A stretch of DNA of 64,000 nt from Mycobacterium sp. E3198 (GCF_001667015.1 NZ_LZIS01000181.1:1-64000), one strand, 5' to 3'; shown: positions 1 through 9,432, counted from the first letter of the stretch. Notes: generated by a model from the sequence alone, not told the origin. Made by a program: numbers and translations.

Positions 1-572
<572 letters not shown>

Positions 573-576
<4 letters not shown>

Positions 577-1040
577 GGGCGCAACTCGATCGCCGTTTTG
601 CCGATTCGAACCGGCGTTCCGATGGGAACCCGTACCGCAGTCGTCACCTTCGCCCTGTCAAGGTAAGTGCCGTTGGTCGATCCTAGATCCTCGACGTACC
701 ATTCCGAGCCGCGCTGGGAAAGCCGGGCGTGCCGTGTCGAGGCGTAGTCGTCGGTAAGCACCAGGGTCGAGTCGTCAGCGCGCCCGATCAACACCGGCTG
801 CCCGCTGAGGGTGATGCGCGCACCGGTCAGCGCGCCTTCGGTCACCACGAGATAGCGTGCGGCGTGGCGGCGCTGGCGTGAGGGCAGCAGCGTGCCGCGC
901 AGCGCCAGCCCGCGGCGCACCATGACCGCCCCGGTGGGCGCGTAAATGTCCGTCCGCAGAATTCGCAACACGGACCAGATGAATACCCATAACAACATTA
1001 AAAATCCGGCACGCGTCAGCTGCAGTACTAGTCCCTGCAT
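573..1040 (-). CDS. fhaB: FhaB (FipA) membrane-anchored FHA-domain protein
   Basis: 155-residue protein with one N-terminal membrane segment (about residues 8-25, LMLLWVFIWSVL) and a C-terminal forkhead-associated domain (about 65-155). The FHA domain shows GRADDSTLVL, STRHARL and DLGSTNGTYL, the phosphothreonine-binding signature. It reads phosphorylation by the PknA/PknB kinases and acts with FtsZ/FtsQ at the division site in M. tuberculosis (family knowledge). ATG at 1040 starts with MQGL as in orthologues; longer in-frame extensions upstream are low-complexity Arg/Pro and were rejected. The stop overlaps the pstP GTG by 4 bases, so the two are translationally coupled. Confidence 0.95.
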
Positions 1041-1168
1041 CTGGCGTCCTTTCCGTCCTGGTGGCGCACCCCTCGTCGCACCCGTGACACCGAGCACATC
1101 AGCAACGTCACGATACTTGGACGGTCGTCGACGCGGGGCGAAGCACGGCAGCTTTGAGCCCGGTGCGT

Positions 1169-2851
1169 CTAGTGGATGCGAACGATGATCTCCGAGTGGC
1201 CCAGGCGGATCACGTCTCCGTCGGCCAGCTGCCACTCCTGTACCGGCGCGTTGTTCACGGTGGTGCCGTTAGTCGAGTTGAGGTCGGACAGGAGCGCGAC
1301 CTGCCCGTCCCACCGGATCTCCAGGTGCCGCCGCGACACCCCGGTGTCGGGCAACCGGAATTGGGCATCCTGGCCGCGGCCGATGATGTTGGGCCCCTCA
1401 CGCAGCTGGTAGGTCCGGCCGCTGCCGTCGTCGAGCTGCAGTGTCACCGAGGTTCCGGCGGCGCCGTAGCCGCCCTGGCCGTAACCGCCGTAGCCGCCGC
1501 CCGGCTGGCCGTAGTCCGCCGGCTGGCCGTAGTCCGCCGGCTGGCCATAGTCGGCCGGCTGGCCGTACTCGGCGGGCTGACCGTACTCGTAGTCGCGGTG
1601 CGCGGTCTCGGCGTATCCGCCTTGCGGGGGGTATCCGCCGCCCGGAACGCTTTCGGCGTACTGGGTGTAGTCACCCGGGCCGTAGTCCTGCTGGCCGTAT
1701 CCCCCGCCCTGCTGATAGCCCTGGTCGTATCCGCCACCCTGCTCCGGATAACCCGGACGTTGCTGCTCCGGCGCGCCCTGCGGCGCCGGCGGGGCGTAGC
1801 CGCCCTCCTCGGGGCGAGCCGGCCCGCGCCCGTACTCGCCGTACCCGTATGCCTGTTGGGTGGCCCCGGGCTGACCGCCGCCGGGCGGCCCGTAGCCCCC
1901 GCCCTGGCGGTACCCCTGGTCGTAGCCTTGCCCGCCGTAGCCGCCGGGCCCGGGAGGACGCTGCTCGTAGGACGGCGGGTAGCCGCCCTGCCCCTGGTCG
2001 GGGTAGCCGCCGCCCGGCGCTTGGTAGCCGCGCTGGTCGTAGCCGCCCTGTTCGGGGTAGCCGCCGCGCTGTTCTTGGTAGCCCCCTTGTTCGGGGTAGC
2101 CGCCGCCTTGTTGCGGGTACCCGCCGCGCTGTTCGGGGTAGCCGCCTTGCTCCGGGTAGCCGCCCTGTTGCGGATAGCCGCCCTGCTCGGGCTGGCGAGG
2201 AGGTGGGTAGCCACCCGGCGGCGGGTAGCCGCCCTGCTCGGGTGGATAGCCGCCGCGGGGCTCCGGTCCGCCGTGCGGCTCCTGTCCCCGCGGCTCGTCT
2301 TGTGGGCGCCCGTAACGGTCGTCGTAGTACTCGTCGCCGGGCCGGCCCTGCCCCTGACCCCCGTGGTAGCTCGAATTGTCAGTCATTGCTGCTACTCCTC
2401 GTTCTGCGCCGAACGCGTCATTTGATTGTGGCCGGAGAGGGTGGATGACCGTCGGGCGGGGTTCGACATCGGGATTGACAGCACCGCGGGCGCGGTACTG
2501 ACCGGTATGCAGGCTCGACGACTGCTCGAACCGGACGACCACATCACCATACGTTTGCCACCCCTGTTCATAGATATAGTCGGCCAAGTACCTCGCGAAA
2601 GCGTTCGACGTGAGATCCGTGTCAGCTCCCACCTTCGCAAAGTCGTGCATACCGAGGGTAATGATGTATTCGTTGGGGGCCAAAAGGCGATTCCCCTGCA
2701 GAGAGCGCACCCCGTCCGCGGCCTCCCTGCGCAACAGTCCTTCAACTTCTTGCGGCACGATCGATCCGCCGAACATTCGGGCGAACGCGTTGTCCACCGT
2801 CGCCTCGAGCCTGCGCTCGATGCGCTGAACGAGCCCCTTTTGGCTACTCAT
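1169..2851 (-). CDS. fhaA: FhaA, DUF3662/FHA domain protein with long repetitive linker
   Basis: 560-residue cytosolic adaptor of the PknB pathway, known to bind phosphorylated MviN/MurJ and restrain peptidoglycan synthesis at poles and septum. Residues 1-120 form the FhaA N-terminal (DUF3662) domain; residues about 130-460 are a low-complexity linker rich in Gly, Tyr, Pro and Gln; residues 470-560 are the FHA domain with [17 protein letters not shown] and LNSTNGTTV. Somewhat longer than the M. tuberculosis protein as I remember it (about 527 residues), the difference lying in the linker. The gene heads the minus-strand fhaA-fhaB-pstP run, with 128 bases separating it from fhaB. Confidence 0.95.
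   Translation of the reverse strand: MSSQKGLVQRIERRLEATVDNAFARMFGGSIVPQEVEGLLRREAADGVRSLQGNRLLAPNEYIITLGMHDFAKVGADTDLTSNAFARYLADYIYEQGWQTYGDVVVRFEQSSSLHTGQYRARGAVNPDVEPRPTVIHPLRPQSNDAFGAERGVAAMTDNSSYHGGQGQGRPGDEYYDDRYGRPQDEPRGQEPHGGPEPRGGYPPEQGGYPPPGGYPPPRQPEQGGYPQQGGYPEQGGYPEQRGGYPQQGGGYPEQGGYQEQRGGYPEQGGYDQRGYQAPGGGYPDQGQGGYPPSYEQRPPGPGGYGGQGYDQGYRQGGGYGPPGGGQPGATQQAYGYGEYGRGPARPEEGGYAPPAPQGAPEQQRPGYPEQGGGYDQGYQQGGGYGQQDYGPGDYTQYAESVPGGGYPPQGGYAETAHRDYEYGQPAEYGQPADYGQPADYGQPADYGQPGGGYGGYGQGGYGAAGTSVTLQLDDGSGRTYQLREGPNIIGRGQDAQFRLPDTGVSRRHLEIRWDGQVALLSDLNSTNGTTVNNAPVQEWQLADGDVIRLGHSEIIVRIH
1503..1592 (-). repeat. In-gene tandem repeat, five 18-base units
   Basis: Five consecutive 18-base units on the plus strand, each beginning GGCTGRCC, encode repeated YGQPAD/E hexapeptides in the FhaA linker. 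The units are identical or differ at a few positions. They keep the reading frame, so unit number can change the linker length without disrupting the FHA domain. A looser array of GGYPEQ-like units continues to about base 2300. Confidence 0.85.
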
Positions 2852-3104
2852 CCTTCAGCGCCCGCCCGCAGCTGCCGTGGAGTGTCGCGGGCGCGAGGCA
2901 AACGAACCGCCCGCGTGTTGGTTCACCCCAGCATGGTATCGGGCCTGCGCGACGGTGCGGCACCGTGGAAATTCTGAGAATCGCATCCGTGCAGCTCAGC
3001 GCCCCGTCGCAGCGATCGCGATGCCTTGCGACAGCCGCCCGGTCCCGCCAAGGCGATTGGGGCAGACGGCGTTTAGAGTGGTATGGTCCATCGGTTGTTT
3101 TTCC

Positions 3105-3187
3105 GGGCGAGTGGCGGAATGGCAGACGCGCTGGCTTCAGGTGCCAGTGTCCTTCGGGACGTGGGGGTTCAAGTCCCCCTTCGCCCA
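3105..3187 (+). tRNA. leuT: tRNA-Leu (anticodon CAG)
   Basis: Class II tRNA cloverleaf. The acceptor arms GGGCGAG (3105-3111) and TTCGCCC (3180-3186) pair over 7 bp with one G-T. The anticodon stem CTGGC/GCCAG encloses a TTCAGGT loop giving anticodon CAG. The variable arm TGTCCTTCGGGAC is long, as in leucine tRNAs, and the T arm GGGGG/CCCCC encloses TTCAAGT. The discriminator base is A at 3187. The following bases are CCG, so CCA is not fully encoded. A tRNA-Leu downstream of fhaA is the conserved position in mycobacteria. Confidence 0.95.
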
Positions 3188-3220
3188 CCGGGTGAGCGGT
3201 TCGACGAACTGCCGGCCTGG

Positions 3221-3252
3221 AGGCCACGAACTCCAAGGGTTCGTGGCCTTTT
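3221..3252 (+). terminator. Intrinsic terminator of the tRNA-Leu gene
   Basis: Perfect inverted repeat AGGCCACGAAC (3221-3231) and GTTCGTGGCCT (3239-3249), separated by about 7 bases and followed directly by a T run. It lies 34 bases after the tRNA. It could also work against transcription of the minus-strand gene ending at 3305. Confidence 0.8.
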
Positions 3253-3304
3253 CGCTTTTCGGTTCAGTCGCCGCACCGAGCGCGGGTGAGCATCAACCGC
3301 GGAA

Positions 3305-3793
3305 TTATTGGGGCAGCACGGCCTCGACGGCGCCGATGACCTCGGGCGCGTCGGGTTCCGTCCGCGGACGAAACCGATTGACCACCTCACCGGCGGGGCT
3401 GATCAGAAACTTCTCGAAGTTCCATTGAATGTCGCCGGCCGAGCCGTCGGAATCGACGGCCTTGGTCAGCTCGGCGTACAGCGGGTGGCGGTCTTCACCG
3501 TTGACGTCGGTCTTGGCCAGCAACGGAAACGTCACGCCGTAGGTCGTCGAGCAGAACTCCCGGATTTCGTCGGCCGTGCCCGGTTCCTGGCCCATGAACT
3601 GGTTGCACGGGACACCGACGACCGTCAGGCCGCGGTCGCGATAGTCGCGCGCGAGCTTCTCCAACGCGGTGTACTGCGGAGTCAGTCCGCACTTGGACGC
3701 CACATTAACGACAAGCGTTGCGCCGCTGGACAATTCGGCCAGCGTCGTCGGCTTGCCGTCGAGGGTGGTAAGGGCGATGTCTTTGAGGGTCAC
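3305..3793 (-). CDS. Glutathione-peroxidase-family thiol peroxidase (Cys type)
   Basis: 162-residue cytosolic peroxidase of the GPx family. Mycobacteria lack glutathione, so the reductant is expected to be thioredoxin rather than GSH (family knowledge and inference). Key motifs are VNVASKCGLTPQY with the peroxidatic Cys in place of selenocysteine, VPCNQFMGQEPG with the conserved Gln, and WNFEKFL with Trp and Asn of the catalytic tetrad. Length is normal for the family. GTG at 3793 is chosen because the family start VTLKDI follows directly; upstream codons are a valine run without a match. Confidence 0.88.
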   Translation of the reverse strand: MTLKDIALTTLDGKPTTLAELSSGATLVVNVASKCGLTPQYTALEKLARDYRDRGLTVVGVPCNQFMGQEPGTADEIREFCSTTYGVTFPLLAKTDVNGEDRHPLYAELTKAVDSDGSAGDIQWNFEKFLISPAGEVVNRFRPRTEPDAPEVIGAVEAVLPQ

Positions 3794-3815
3794 GACGACG
3801 ACGCTAACACTCGTC

Positions 3816-4169
3816 TCACTGGGCCAGCGGGCTGTAGAAGACCAGGCCGTTGCCCTTGTTGTCGTAGACCACGGCACGCCGCTCGTGCGCATCGTCGTAC
3901 GGGCCTTTCACGATGCCGCCACCGCTCGCCTCGACGGCCCGCGCGGCGGCGTCGACGTCGGCGGTCTTGATCCCGACCACCACCTGCCCGGGTATGGGGT
4001 GGTCGACGGCGGTTGCCAGCGCGAGGGTGACCGCCCCGCCGTCGAGGGCGGCGAAATGAGCCCCGTCGCGAAACTTCAGCGGCATTCCCAGGGTCTCGCT
4101 GTAAAAGCGGATCGACTCGTCGAGGTCATCGGTCGACAACACAATCATCCGCACCTGCTGCTCGGTCAT
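3816..4169 (-). CDS. VOC/glyoxalase-fold protein
   Basis: 117-residue single-module vicinal-oxygen-chelate protein with two beta-alpha-beta-beta-beta units: residues 5-55 (MIVLSTDDLDESIRFYSETLG) and 60-115, ending GNGLVFYSP. Such proteins act as dimers binding a divalent metal or sequestering small molecules; the substrate cannot be told. A conserved Glu/His metal set is not obvious, so a binding rather than catalytic role is possible. It lies 22 bases upstream of the peroxidase gene on the same strand and may be co-transcribed. Confidence 0.75.
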   Translation of the reverse strand: MTEQQVRMIVLSTDDLDESIRFYSETLGMPLKFRDGAHFAALDGGAVTLALATAVDHPIPGQVVVGIKTADVDAAARAVEASGGGIVKGPYDDAHERRAVVYDNKGNGLVFYSPLAQ

Positions 4170-4207
4170 TGCTGCCTCCTCGGGCTCGATCGCCTTACCC
4201 TAGCCCG

Positions 4208-4474
4208 GTGAGCAGCAACCGAGTCCCGGGCGGAGTGGTCCACAGATTGCCGGCAGATCTGCGTGAGGCGTTGACCGCCAACTCGACGGCGTTGGCCGCG
4301 TGGCAGGACATCACGCCCTTGGCGCGCAACGAATTCATCTGCTGGGTCGAGGACGCCAAACAAGACGCGACCCGGCAGCGGCGCATTCGCCGAACCCAGG
4401 AGGAGCTGGAGGAAGGCAAGCGCCGGCCCTGCTGCTGGCCGGGGTGCAAGCACCGCGAGCGCACCGGCAAGTGA
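4208..4474 (+). CDS. YdeI/OmpD-associated-like small protein
   Basis: 88-residue protein resembling the C-terminal part of the YdeI/OmpD-associated family (LPADLREAL, ALAAW, ITPLARNEFICWVEDAK, then a basic helical tail), with a Cys-rich end CCWPGCKHRE that could bind a metal. GTG at 4208 is preferred because the coding match begins there; the ATG at 4169 lies in the divergent promoter region. Members elsewhere are linked to bacteriocin or envelope stress protection, but the role in mycobacteria is unknown. It is divergent from the VOC gene with only 38 bases between starts. Confidence 0.65.
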   Translation: MSSNRVPGGVVHRLPADLREALTANSTALAAWQDITPLARNEFICWVEDAKQDATRQRRIRRTQEELEEGKRRPCCWPGCKHRERTGK

Positions 4475-4495
4475 GCGGACCGGTTGGGGCTGCGC

Positions 4496-4813
4496 CTACC
4501 GATCGGCGCCCGGGGTGACGGGATCGGTGATGTCGTCGAACTCGGGGTGCTTCTTGAGCACCGTGACCACCATCGAACACACCGGAACGATGCGCTTGCC
4601 CTCATCGCGAGCCGCGTTCAGTGCCTCCTCGACGAGGATGGTCGCCAGGCCCCGTCCGCCATACGCGGGGTCGATCTCGGTGTGGTGGAAGACGCGCTGA
4701 TCGCCGCGATCGTAGAAGTCGGCGAGGCCGACGGGCTTGCCCTCGACCGAGATGGTGTATCGACCCTCCTCGGCGGTGACGGTGGTCGGGGCGCCGGTCT
4801 TATCGGCGGTCAT
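4496..4813 (-). CDS. GNAT-fold N-acetyltransferase (YjdJ/Gtn-like)
   Basis: 105-residue minimal GCN5-related acetyltransferase. The acetyl-CoA pyrophosphate-binding loop is visible as YGGRGLATILVEEAL (Q/RxxGxA type), preceded by the strand HHTEIDPA and followed by RIVPVCSMV. This short class acetylates small amines or protein N termini; the substrate is unknown. The ATG overlaps the stop of the upstream pirin gene in an ATGA junction (4810-4813), so the two are translationally coupled. Confidence 0.8.
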   Translation of the reverse strand: MTADKTGAPTTVTAEEGRYTISVEGKPVGLADFYDRGDQRVFHHTEIDPAYGGRGLATILVEEALNAARDEGKRIVPVCSMVVTVLKKHPEFDDITDPVTPGADR

Positions 4814-5781
4814 GCGTGCTCCCTTCTAGGCGGTATCGGTCTGGGCCGCAGCCGGGTGGTCGGCAGCGGCGGGGCGGGCAGTCGGGTGACCGACCCCCGG
4901 TAGCCCAGAACGGCGCCGAAGCGGTCGTCGGCGTCCTCCCACAGCCGGCGATAGCCGACGATGTCGTCGTGACTGCGCCCGACGAAGTTCCACCACATCA
5001 CCAACTGCTCGCCGAACGGCGTCCCGCCCAGGAGCAGCAGCCGCGCCGGTCGGTCACCGAGGTTGCGCACCCGCAGCGTCGAAGTGCCCGGACCCTGGTA
5101 GCCGAGATCGGCGACCGCCAGGCTAGTCCCGCCCAGCGCGACGGGCCCCGCGTCGCAGAGCACGCCGTGCTCGAACGCGGGATCGACCTCGATGTCCAGC
5201 GCGGCGCTGGCCTCCAGGTCGAGCTGCGCGCCGAGCAGCGGGGTGAACGTGCGCACCGGTGAGCGGCTGCCGGCCAGCTCCCCAAGGAACACGCGTGCCA
5301 CCGCCCCCGGCAGCGAAACCGGCGGGGGCGCATAGTGGGCGAAGTCGCGGCCGGTGTCGCGGTGGGAATCGGGCAGCGCGACCCACAGCTGCACTCCGTG
5401 CAGCGGGGCGTCCGAGCCGATCGAGACCTCGGAGTGACAGATACCCGCGCCCGCGGTCATCAGGTTCAGCTCACCGGGCCGGACCAACGCATGGACGCCG
5501 GCACTGTCGCGGTGCTCCACTCCCCCACCGAATAGCCAACTGACGGTTTGCAATCCGGTGTGTGGGTGGGGCGGGACGTCCATCCGCATCCGGGCGGGTC
5601 CGTAGTGGTCGATGAAGCACCAGGCGCCGACCAGCGAGCGTTGCCGCTGCGGGAGCGTCCGCTGCACCGGGATCGCCCTCGGCCCGCCCAGCGGAACTTC
5701 GCGCGGATGCAGAACCTCGACACCGGCGGCGCCGGAGGCGTTGCAAGCGACTTCGACCGGGGCGGTCTCGAGGTTGCTCAC
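4810..5781 (-). CDS. Pirin family protein
   Basis: 323-residue bicupin. The pirin N-terminal cupin shows the metal ligands in PPHPHTGLQTVSW (two His) and AGAGICHSE (His and Glu). The C-terminal cupin (about 190-290) contains LLLLGGTPFGEQ and the terminal WNFVGRSHDDI motif of the family. Bacterial pirins act as quercetinases or regulators of central metabolism, so the precise reaction is open. GTG at 5781 is chosen because a longer open frame upstream overlaps the acyl-CoA dehydrogenase gene antiparallel in codon sense and has no family similarity. Confidence 0.9.
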   Translation of the reverse strand: MSNLETAPVEVACNASGAAGVEVLHPREVPLGGPRAIPVQRTLPQRQRSLVGAWCFIDHYGPARMRMDVPPHPHTGLQTVSWLFGGGVEHRDSAGVHALVRPGELNLMTAGAGICHSEVSIGSDAPLHGVQLWVALPDSHRDTGRDFAHYAPPPVSLPGAVARVFLGELAGSRSPVRTFTPLLGAQLDLEASAALDIEVDPAFEHGVLCDAGPVALGGTSLAVADLGYQGPGTSTLRVRNLGDRPARLLLLGGTPFGEQLVMWWNFVGRSHDDIVGYRRLWEDADDRFGAVLGYRGSVTRLPAPPLPTTRLRPRPIPPRREHA

Positions 5782-5810
5782 CCACCCGACGCTACGCCTC
5801 GTGGCGGACC

Positions 5811-7193
5811 TCACCGGCCCGGCGGCCGCAGCACCTTCATCGCCAGCCGCATGACCGGGTCGGGGACGCGGTCCTGCATCGACAGCGCGGCGTCGGCGGC
5901 GCGGGATCGCAGCGGGGTGCCGCGACCGAAGATCCGGTTCAGCGGGCCACCGGTCGGCTCGATCACCACATGCAGCGGCGGCGTTCCCACCGCGGCGCCC
6001 AGCGCATTGGCGATGACCATCCGCTGAATCTCGCTGGTGCCCTCGAAGATGGTGTACAGCTTGGCATCCCGATACCACTTCTCCACCGGGTGGTCGGTGA
6101 TGTAGCCCCAGCCGCCCATCGTCTGGATGGCGCGTTCGGTGGCCTTCACGGCGACCTCGCTGGCGGCGAATTTCGACATCGACCCCTCGCCGCGCTCGAA
6201 CGGGACGTTGTTGGCCGCCATCCAGGAGGCGCGCCACGTCAAGAGCCGGGCGGCATCGATCTCGGTGGCCAGCTCCGCCAGCGGAAACGCGATGCCCTGG
6301 TTGTCGATGATCGGGCCGCCGAAGGCCTCTCGTTCCGTGGCGTACCACGTCGCGTACTCCAATGCGGCACGGGCGATCCCGATCGCCTGGGCCGCGACCA
6401 TGGGGCGGGTCTGCTCGAAGGTGCCCAGTGTCGCCGAGCCGGATCGCTTTCCGCCGGCCACCACCTCACGGGCCTTGGCGAGTTTGTGTTCGAGCTTTTC
6501 TTCTCCGCCAAGCAAATTGGCTCCCGGAACGCGCACCCCTTCGAACAGTAATTCGGCGGTGTGGGAGGCACGGCAACCCAGCTTGTCGAGTTTGCGGACC
6601 AGTTTCAGCCCCGGCGTGCCGCCGGGCACGACGAACAGCGCTTGGCCGCGGTGCCCGAGTTCCTCATCGACGACAGCGTTGACCACATGCACGTTGGCGA
6701 TGCCGCCGTTGCCGATCCACATCTTGTGGCCGTCGATGATCCAGTCGTCGCCGTCGCGGCGCGCGCGAGTACGCAGATTCCGGACGTCGCTGCCGCCCTC
6801 GGGCTCGGAGATCGCCAGGGCGGCGAGCTTGATATCGCCCGGGGTTCCGAAACATTCGGGCGCCCACTGCAGCATTTGCTCCGGCGACGCGGCCTGACCG
6901 ATCGCCGACAGCGCCAGCGCGGGCATCACGATCGCCAATCCGATTCCCGCGCAGCCCCAGAAGAGTTCCTCCATGAACATTGGCAGCGAAACGCCGGTGG
7001 GGTCGCCGATCAGGTCGCGGTAGAACAGCGGACTGTAGAAGCCGCGCTGGGCGGCCTCCTCCAGCACCGGCCACGGAAATTCCTGGCGCTGGTCGTAATG
7101 GAGCGCTACGGGGCGGATCACCTCTTCGGCGAACTCGTGGGTGCGCCGGGCCAGGTCGTGTTGTGCTGCCGTCGGTGTCAGGTCGAATGTCAT
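5811..7193 (-). CDS. Acyl-CoA dehydrogenase
   Basis: 460-residue FAD-dependent acyl-CoA dehydrogenase catalysing alpha,beta-desaturation in fatty-acid or side-chain degradation. The three-domain fold is evident: an N-terminal helical domain (1-125), a middle beta-barrel with LAALAISEPEGGSDV and DGHKMWIGNGG, and a C-terminal helical domain with the signature QTMGGWGYITD and YTIFEGTSEIQ. The C-terminal region carries the expected catalytic Glu in FEGTSEIQ. It is about 60 residues longer than a short-chain enzyme because of a C-terminal extension. It lies 29 bases upstream of pirin on the same strand. Confidence 0.92.
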   Translation of the reverse strand: MTFDLTPTAAQHDLARRTHEFAEEVIRPVALHYDQRQEFPWPVLEEAAQRGFYSPLFYRDLIGDPTGVSLPMFMEELFWGCAGIGLAIVMPALALSAIGQAASPEQMLQWAPECFGTPGDIKLAALAISEPEGGSDVRNLRTRARRDGDDWIIDGHKMWIGNGGIANVHVVNAVVDEELGHRGQALFVVPGGTPGLKLVRKLDKLGCRASHTAELLFEGVRVPGANLLGGEEKLEHKLAKAREVVAGGKRSGSATLGTFEQTRPMVAAQAIGIARAALEYATWYATEREAFGGPIIDNQGIAFPLAELATEIDAARLLTWRASWMAANNVPFERGEGSMSKFAASEVAVKATERAIQTMGGWGYITDHPVEKWYRDAKLYTIFEGTSEIQRMVIANALGAAVGTPPLHVVIEPTGGPLNRIFGRGTPLRSRAADAALSMQDRVPDPVMRLAMKVLRPPGR

Positions 7194-7264
7194 GGATCCG
7201 CCTCGGGGTGGACAGACTCGGTCGTGCCAAGCCGGTCTACCCCGTCGGCGGGGTCAGCAAACTG

Positions 7265-7681
7265 TCAGGCGGCGGAACGGGGGCCCACTTGTGCGGTGGG
7301 CAGGTGCAACACCACCGCGGCAACGGGAACAGCGTCATGCTCGTGACGCGCCAACAGCGCCGCGTTCTCCGGCAGCTGCCGTGAATTGATCTCGCCGGCG
7401 GCGATCCGGCGCAGCACGTCATGGGCGCGGGCGAGTTGTTCGCGCTTGCGGTATTGGCCGCCGGGCAGTTTGACGCCGGCCCAGACGCCGTACTCCTCGC
7501 GGTGCGCGATGGCGTGCTGGGCGCACCGGCGCTGCTGCGCCAGCGGGCAGCGGCGCAGGCACTGGATCCGCGCCTCGGTGGCGGACCGCTCGTAGGCGCG
7601 CGCCTTCGCCGCGCCGTCACCACCGTCGTCGTCGGGATAGCCGAACCACAGTTCCGGGTTGGCTGCGCAGGGGTGCCCCAT
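7265..7681 (-). CDS. whiB5: WhiB5, Fe-S cluster WhiB-family regulator
   Basis: 138-residue iron-sulfur transcriptional regulator. The cluster ligands are Cys near residue 5 (GHPCAANPELWF) and a CLRRCPLAQQRRC stretch, giving C-x3-C-x7-C spacing typical of WhiB5 rather than the usual C-x2-C-x5-C. The GVWAGVKLPGG turn binds the sigma factor. It matches M. tuberculosis Rv0022c in sequence and position. The ATG at 7681 (MGHPCA) corresponds to the known start. WhiB5 is linked to immune-stress survival and reactivation in M. tuberculosis. It is divergent from the Xre gene across a 144-base control region. Confidence 0.93.
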   Translation of the reverse strand: MGHPCAANPELWFGYPDDDGGDGAAKARAYERSATEARIQCLRRCPLAQQRRCAQHAIAHREEYGVWAGVKLPGGQYRKREQLARAHDVLRRIAAGEINSRQLPENAALLARHEHDAVPVAAVVLHLPTAQVGPRSAA

Positions 7682-7714
7682 GTCGGTCTCCTTCTCCAGC
7701 GGTGAAACGTAGGC

Positions 7715-7774
7715 AAAAGCGTATACAGATATATGGCGCGAACGCAAGAGAAACGTGACAAAAACGTATATACG
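7715..7774. promoter_or_regulatory. Putative operators between whiB5 and the Xre regulator gene
   Basis: The AT-rich divergent promoter region holds two related elements: AAAAGCGTATACAG (7715-7728) and AAAAACGTATATACG (7760-7774). The second contains the perfect 10-base palindrome CGTATATACG (7765-7774) and the first the palindrome GTATAC. Their placement between a WhiB gene and an Xre-type gene suggests binding sites for one of these regulators. This is inference; neither factor's site is established here. Confidence 0.45.
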
Positions 7775-7825
7775 CTGGATGGCGGGGCGCCGTGTGTACT
7801 ATCCGGCCTATGGCCGGAGCGTTCG

Positions 7826-8614
7826 GTGAGCCGTGAATCGGCCGGCGCGGCCATCCGCGCGTTGCGCGAGTCCCGCGACTGGTCGCTGGCGGAGTTGGCC
7901 GCCGCGACCGGCGTCAGCATCATGGGGCTGAGCTTCCTTGAGCGCGGTGCCCGCAAGCCGCACAAAAGCACAGTTCAGAAAGTCGAGAACGGCCTCGGTC
8001 TGCCGCCCGGCACCTACTCTCGGCTGCTGGTGGCCGCCGACCCCGACGCCGAATTGGCCCGGCTGATCGCCGCGCAGCCGGTCGACACGAGGCCTGCCAG
8101 GCCTGCCGGCGGGGTGGTCGTCGACCGGCACAGCGACACGGAAGTCCTGGAAGGCTACGCCGAAGCCCAACTCGACGCCCTCAAATCCGTCATCGATCGG
8201 CTACCGGCGACGACATCAAACGAATATGAGACGTATATTCTGTCTGTGATCGCTCAATGCGTGAAGGCGGAGCTGCTCGCCGCCAGCTCCTGGCGGGTGG
8301 CCGTCAACGCCGGCGCCGACTCGACGGGCCGTCTCATGGAGCACCTGCAGGCACTCGAGGCCACCCGCACGGCCCTGCTGGAGCGGATGCCCACCAGCCT
8401 GAGCGCCCGCTTCGATCGCGCATGCGTGCAGTCGTCGTTGCCGGAGACCGTCATCGCGGCCCTCGTCGGCGTCGGCACCGATGACATGTGGGACATCCGC
8501 AACCGGGGCGTGATTCCCCCGGGGGCGCTCCCCCGCGTCCGCGCCTTCGCCGAGGCGGTCGAGTCATCGGGCCGGGACCACCCCGATCGCGACGGCGGCG
8601 AGGAGGCGTCGTGA
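7826..8614 (+). CDS. Xre-family transcriptional regulator (Rv0023-like)
   Basis: 262-residue DNA-binding regulator. The N-terminal helix-turn-helix is at residues 5-60 (IRALRESRDWSLAELAAATG, then SFLERGARKPHKSTV), a typical Xre/Cro fold. The C-terminal 170 residues are alpha-helical and unassigned. It is close to Rv0023, which is reported to influence redox state and tolerance. GTG at 7826 matches the orthologue start (V/M-SRESAGAA). It heads a rightward chain of overlapping genes and its stop overlaps the next GTG by 4 bases. Confidence 0.88.
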   Translation: MSRESAGAAIRALRESRDWSLAELAAATGVSIMGLSFLERGARKPHKSTVQKVENGLGLPPGTYSRLLVAADPDAELARLIAAQPVDTRPARPAGGVVVDRHSDTEVLEGYAEAQLDALKSVIDRLPATTSNEYETYILSVIAQCVKAELLAASSWRVAVNAGADSTGRLMEHLQALEATRTALLERMPTSLSARFDRACVQSSLPETVIAALVGVGTDDMWDIRNRGVIPPGALPRVRAFAEAVESSGRDHPDRDGGEEAS

Positions 8615-9432
8615 CCGAGAACGAAATCGAGGTGCTGACCCGCGCCCATCGACTCTTTACCGGCAACACGAGCCGGCCGACCCTGGACGCCGGCACCGCG
8701 CCTTACCTCGGACTGCTGCAACGAGACGGCGGCCTGAATGGCGGTGTGGCACAGGGTGTTTACCTGCTCGCAGCGGAGCGGGGCCGGCATCGGCTGCACT
8801 CGGCTGCGCGCACGGACGCCGAAGCCGCCGGCGTCCTCGCCCGCGCCCACCGGGACCGGGCGGAGGCCCGTGAGCTGACCAGATCCGTCGTCGACGAAGC
8901 CCGGGCCGATGCTTCTCCGGGTCCGATGACGCCGCTGGCCCAGCGCGAGGCGCTGCGCCGTCGTGCGGCCCGACTGCGCGCACAGCGAGCGCACGTCGTG
9001 TCGGCCCGTCTGAAGGCGCGGCGGCACGCGACGGCGCTGCGGGCGCTGCGGTACCGGCTGACACACCATCGCTTTCCCGGCTCACCGGCGCCGAACGCCC
9101 GTTCCGCGGTGGCCGTGCGCGCGGCCTTGTCGCGTCTGGGACGCCCCTACGTCTGGGGCGCCACCGGGCCCGACCAGTTCGACTGCTCCGGGTTGGTCCA
9201 GTGGTCCTACGCGAGGGCGGGCGTTCACCTGGGCCGCACCACGTATCAGCAGATCGACGACGGCATCCCGGTGCCCCGCTCGCTGGTCCGGCCGGGCGAC
9301 CTCGTCTTCCCGCACGCGGGACACGTCCAGATGGCGATCGGCAACAACCTGGTTGTCGAGGCGCCCTACTCGGGTGCATCGGTGCGAATCAGCCGGCTGG
9401 GCAGCAACGTTGCGATTCGGCGGCCGCTATGA
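8611..9432 (+). CDS. NlpC/P60 peptidoglycan hydrolase-like protein (Rv0024-like)
   Basis: 273-residue protein with an N-terminal helical Arg/Ala-rich region (1-150) and a C-terminal NlpC/P60 domain (about 165-273). The catalytic Cys sits in [13 protein letters not shown] and the His in [11 protein letters not shown]; the third polar residue is less clear (VVEAPYSG). The family cleaves D-Glu-mesoDAP bonds of peptidoglycan stem peptides. No N-terminal signal peptide is visible, so export would need a non-Sec route such as type VII secretion, or a missed start. It starts by GTGA overlap with the Xre gene and ends by ATGA overlap with the next gene. Confidence 0.88.
   Translation: MTENEIEVLTRAHRLFTGNTSRPTLDAGTAPYLGLLQRDGGLNGGVAQGVYLLAAERGRHRLHSAARTDAEAAGVLARAHRDRAEARELTRSVVDEARADASPGPMTPLAQREALRRRAARLRAQRAHVVSARLKARRHATALRALRYRLTHHRFPGSPAPNARSAVAVRAALSRLGRPYVWGATGPDQFDCSGLVQWSYARAGVHLGRTTYQQIDDGIPVPRSLVRPGDLVFPHAGHVQMAIGNNLVVEAPYSGASVRISRLGSNVAIRRPL

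Noticed and set aside
1498-2300. CRISPR-like regular repeats
   Set aside because: The units are in-frame protein repeats of FhaA with no spacers between them.
1154-2425. Long open frame opposite fhaA on the plus strand
   Set aside because: It is a shadow of the repetitive GC-rich fhaA linker; its composition is low-complexity Val/Leu/Ala and it has no family similarity.
2852-3104. Possible extra gene between fhaA and tRNA-Leu
   Set aside because: Frames here run through the tRNA and are not coding in character.
5782-6348. N-terminal extension of the pirin gene
   Set aside because: The extension overlaps the acyl-CoA dehydrogenase gene in another frame and has no pirin similarity.
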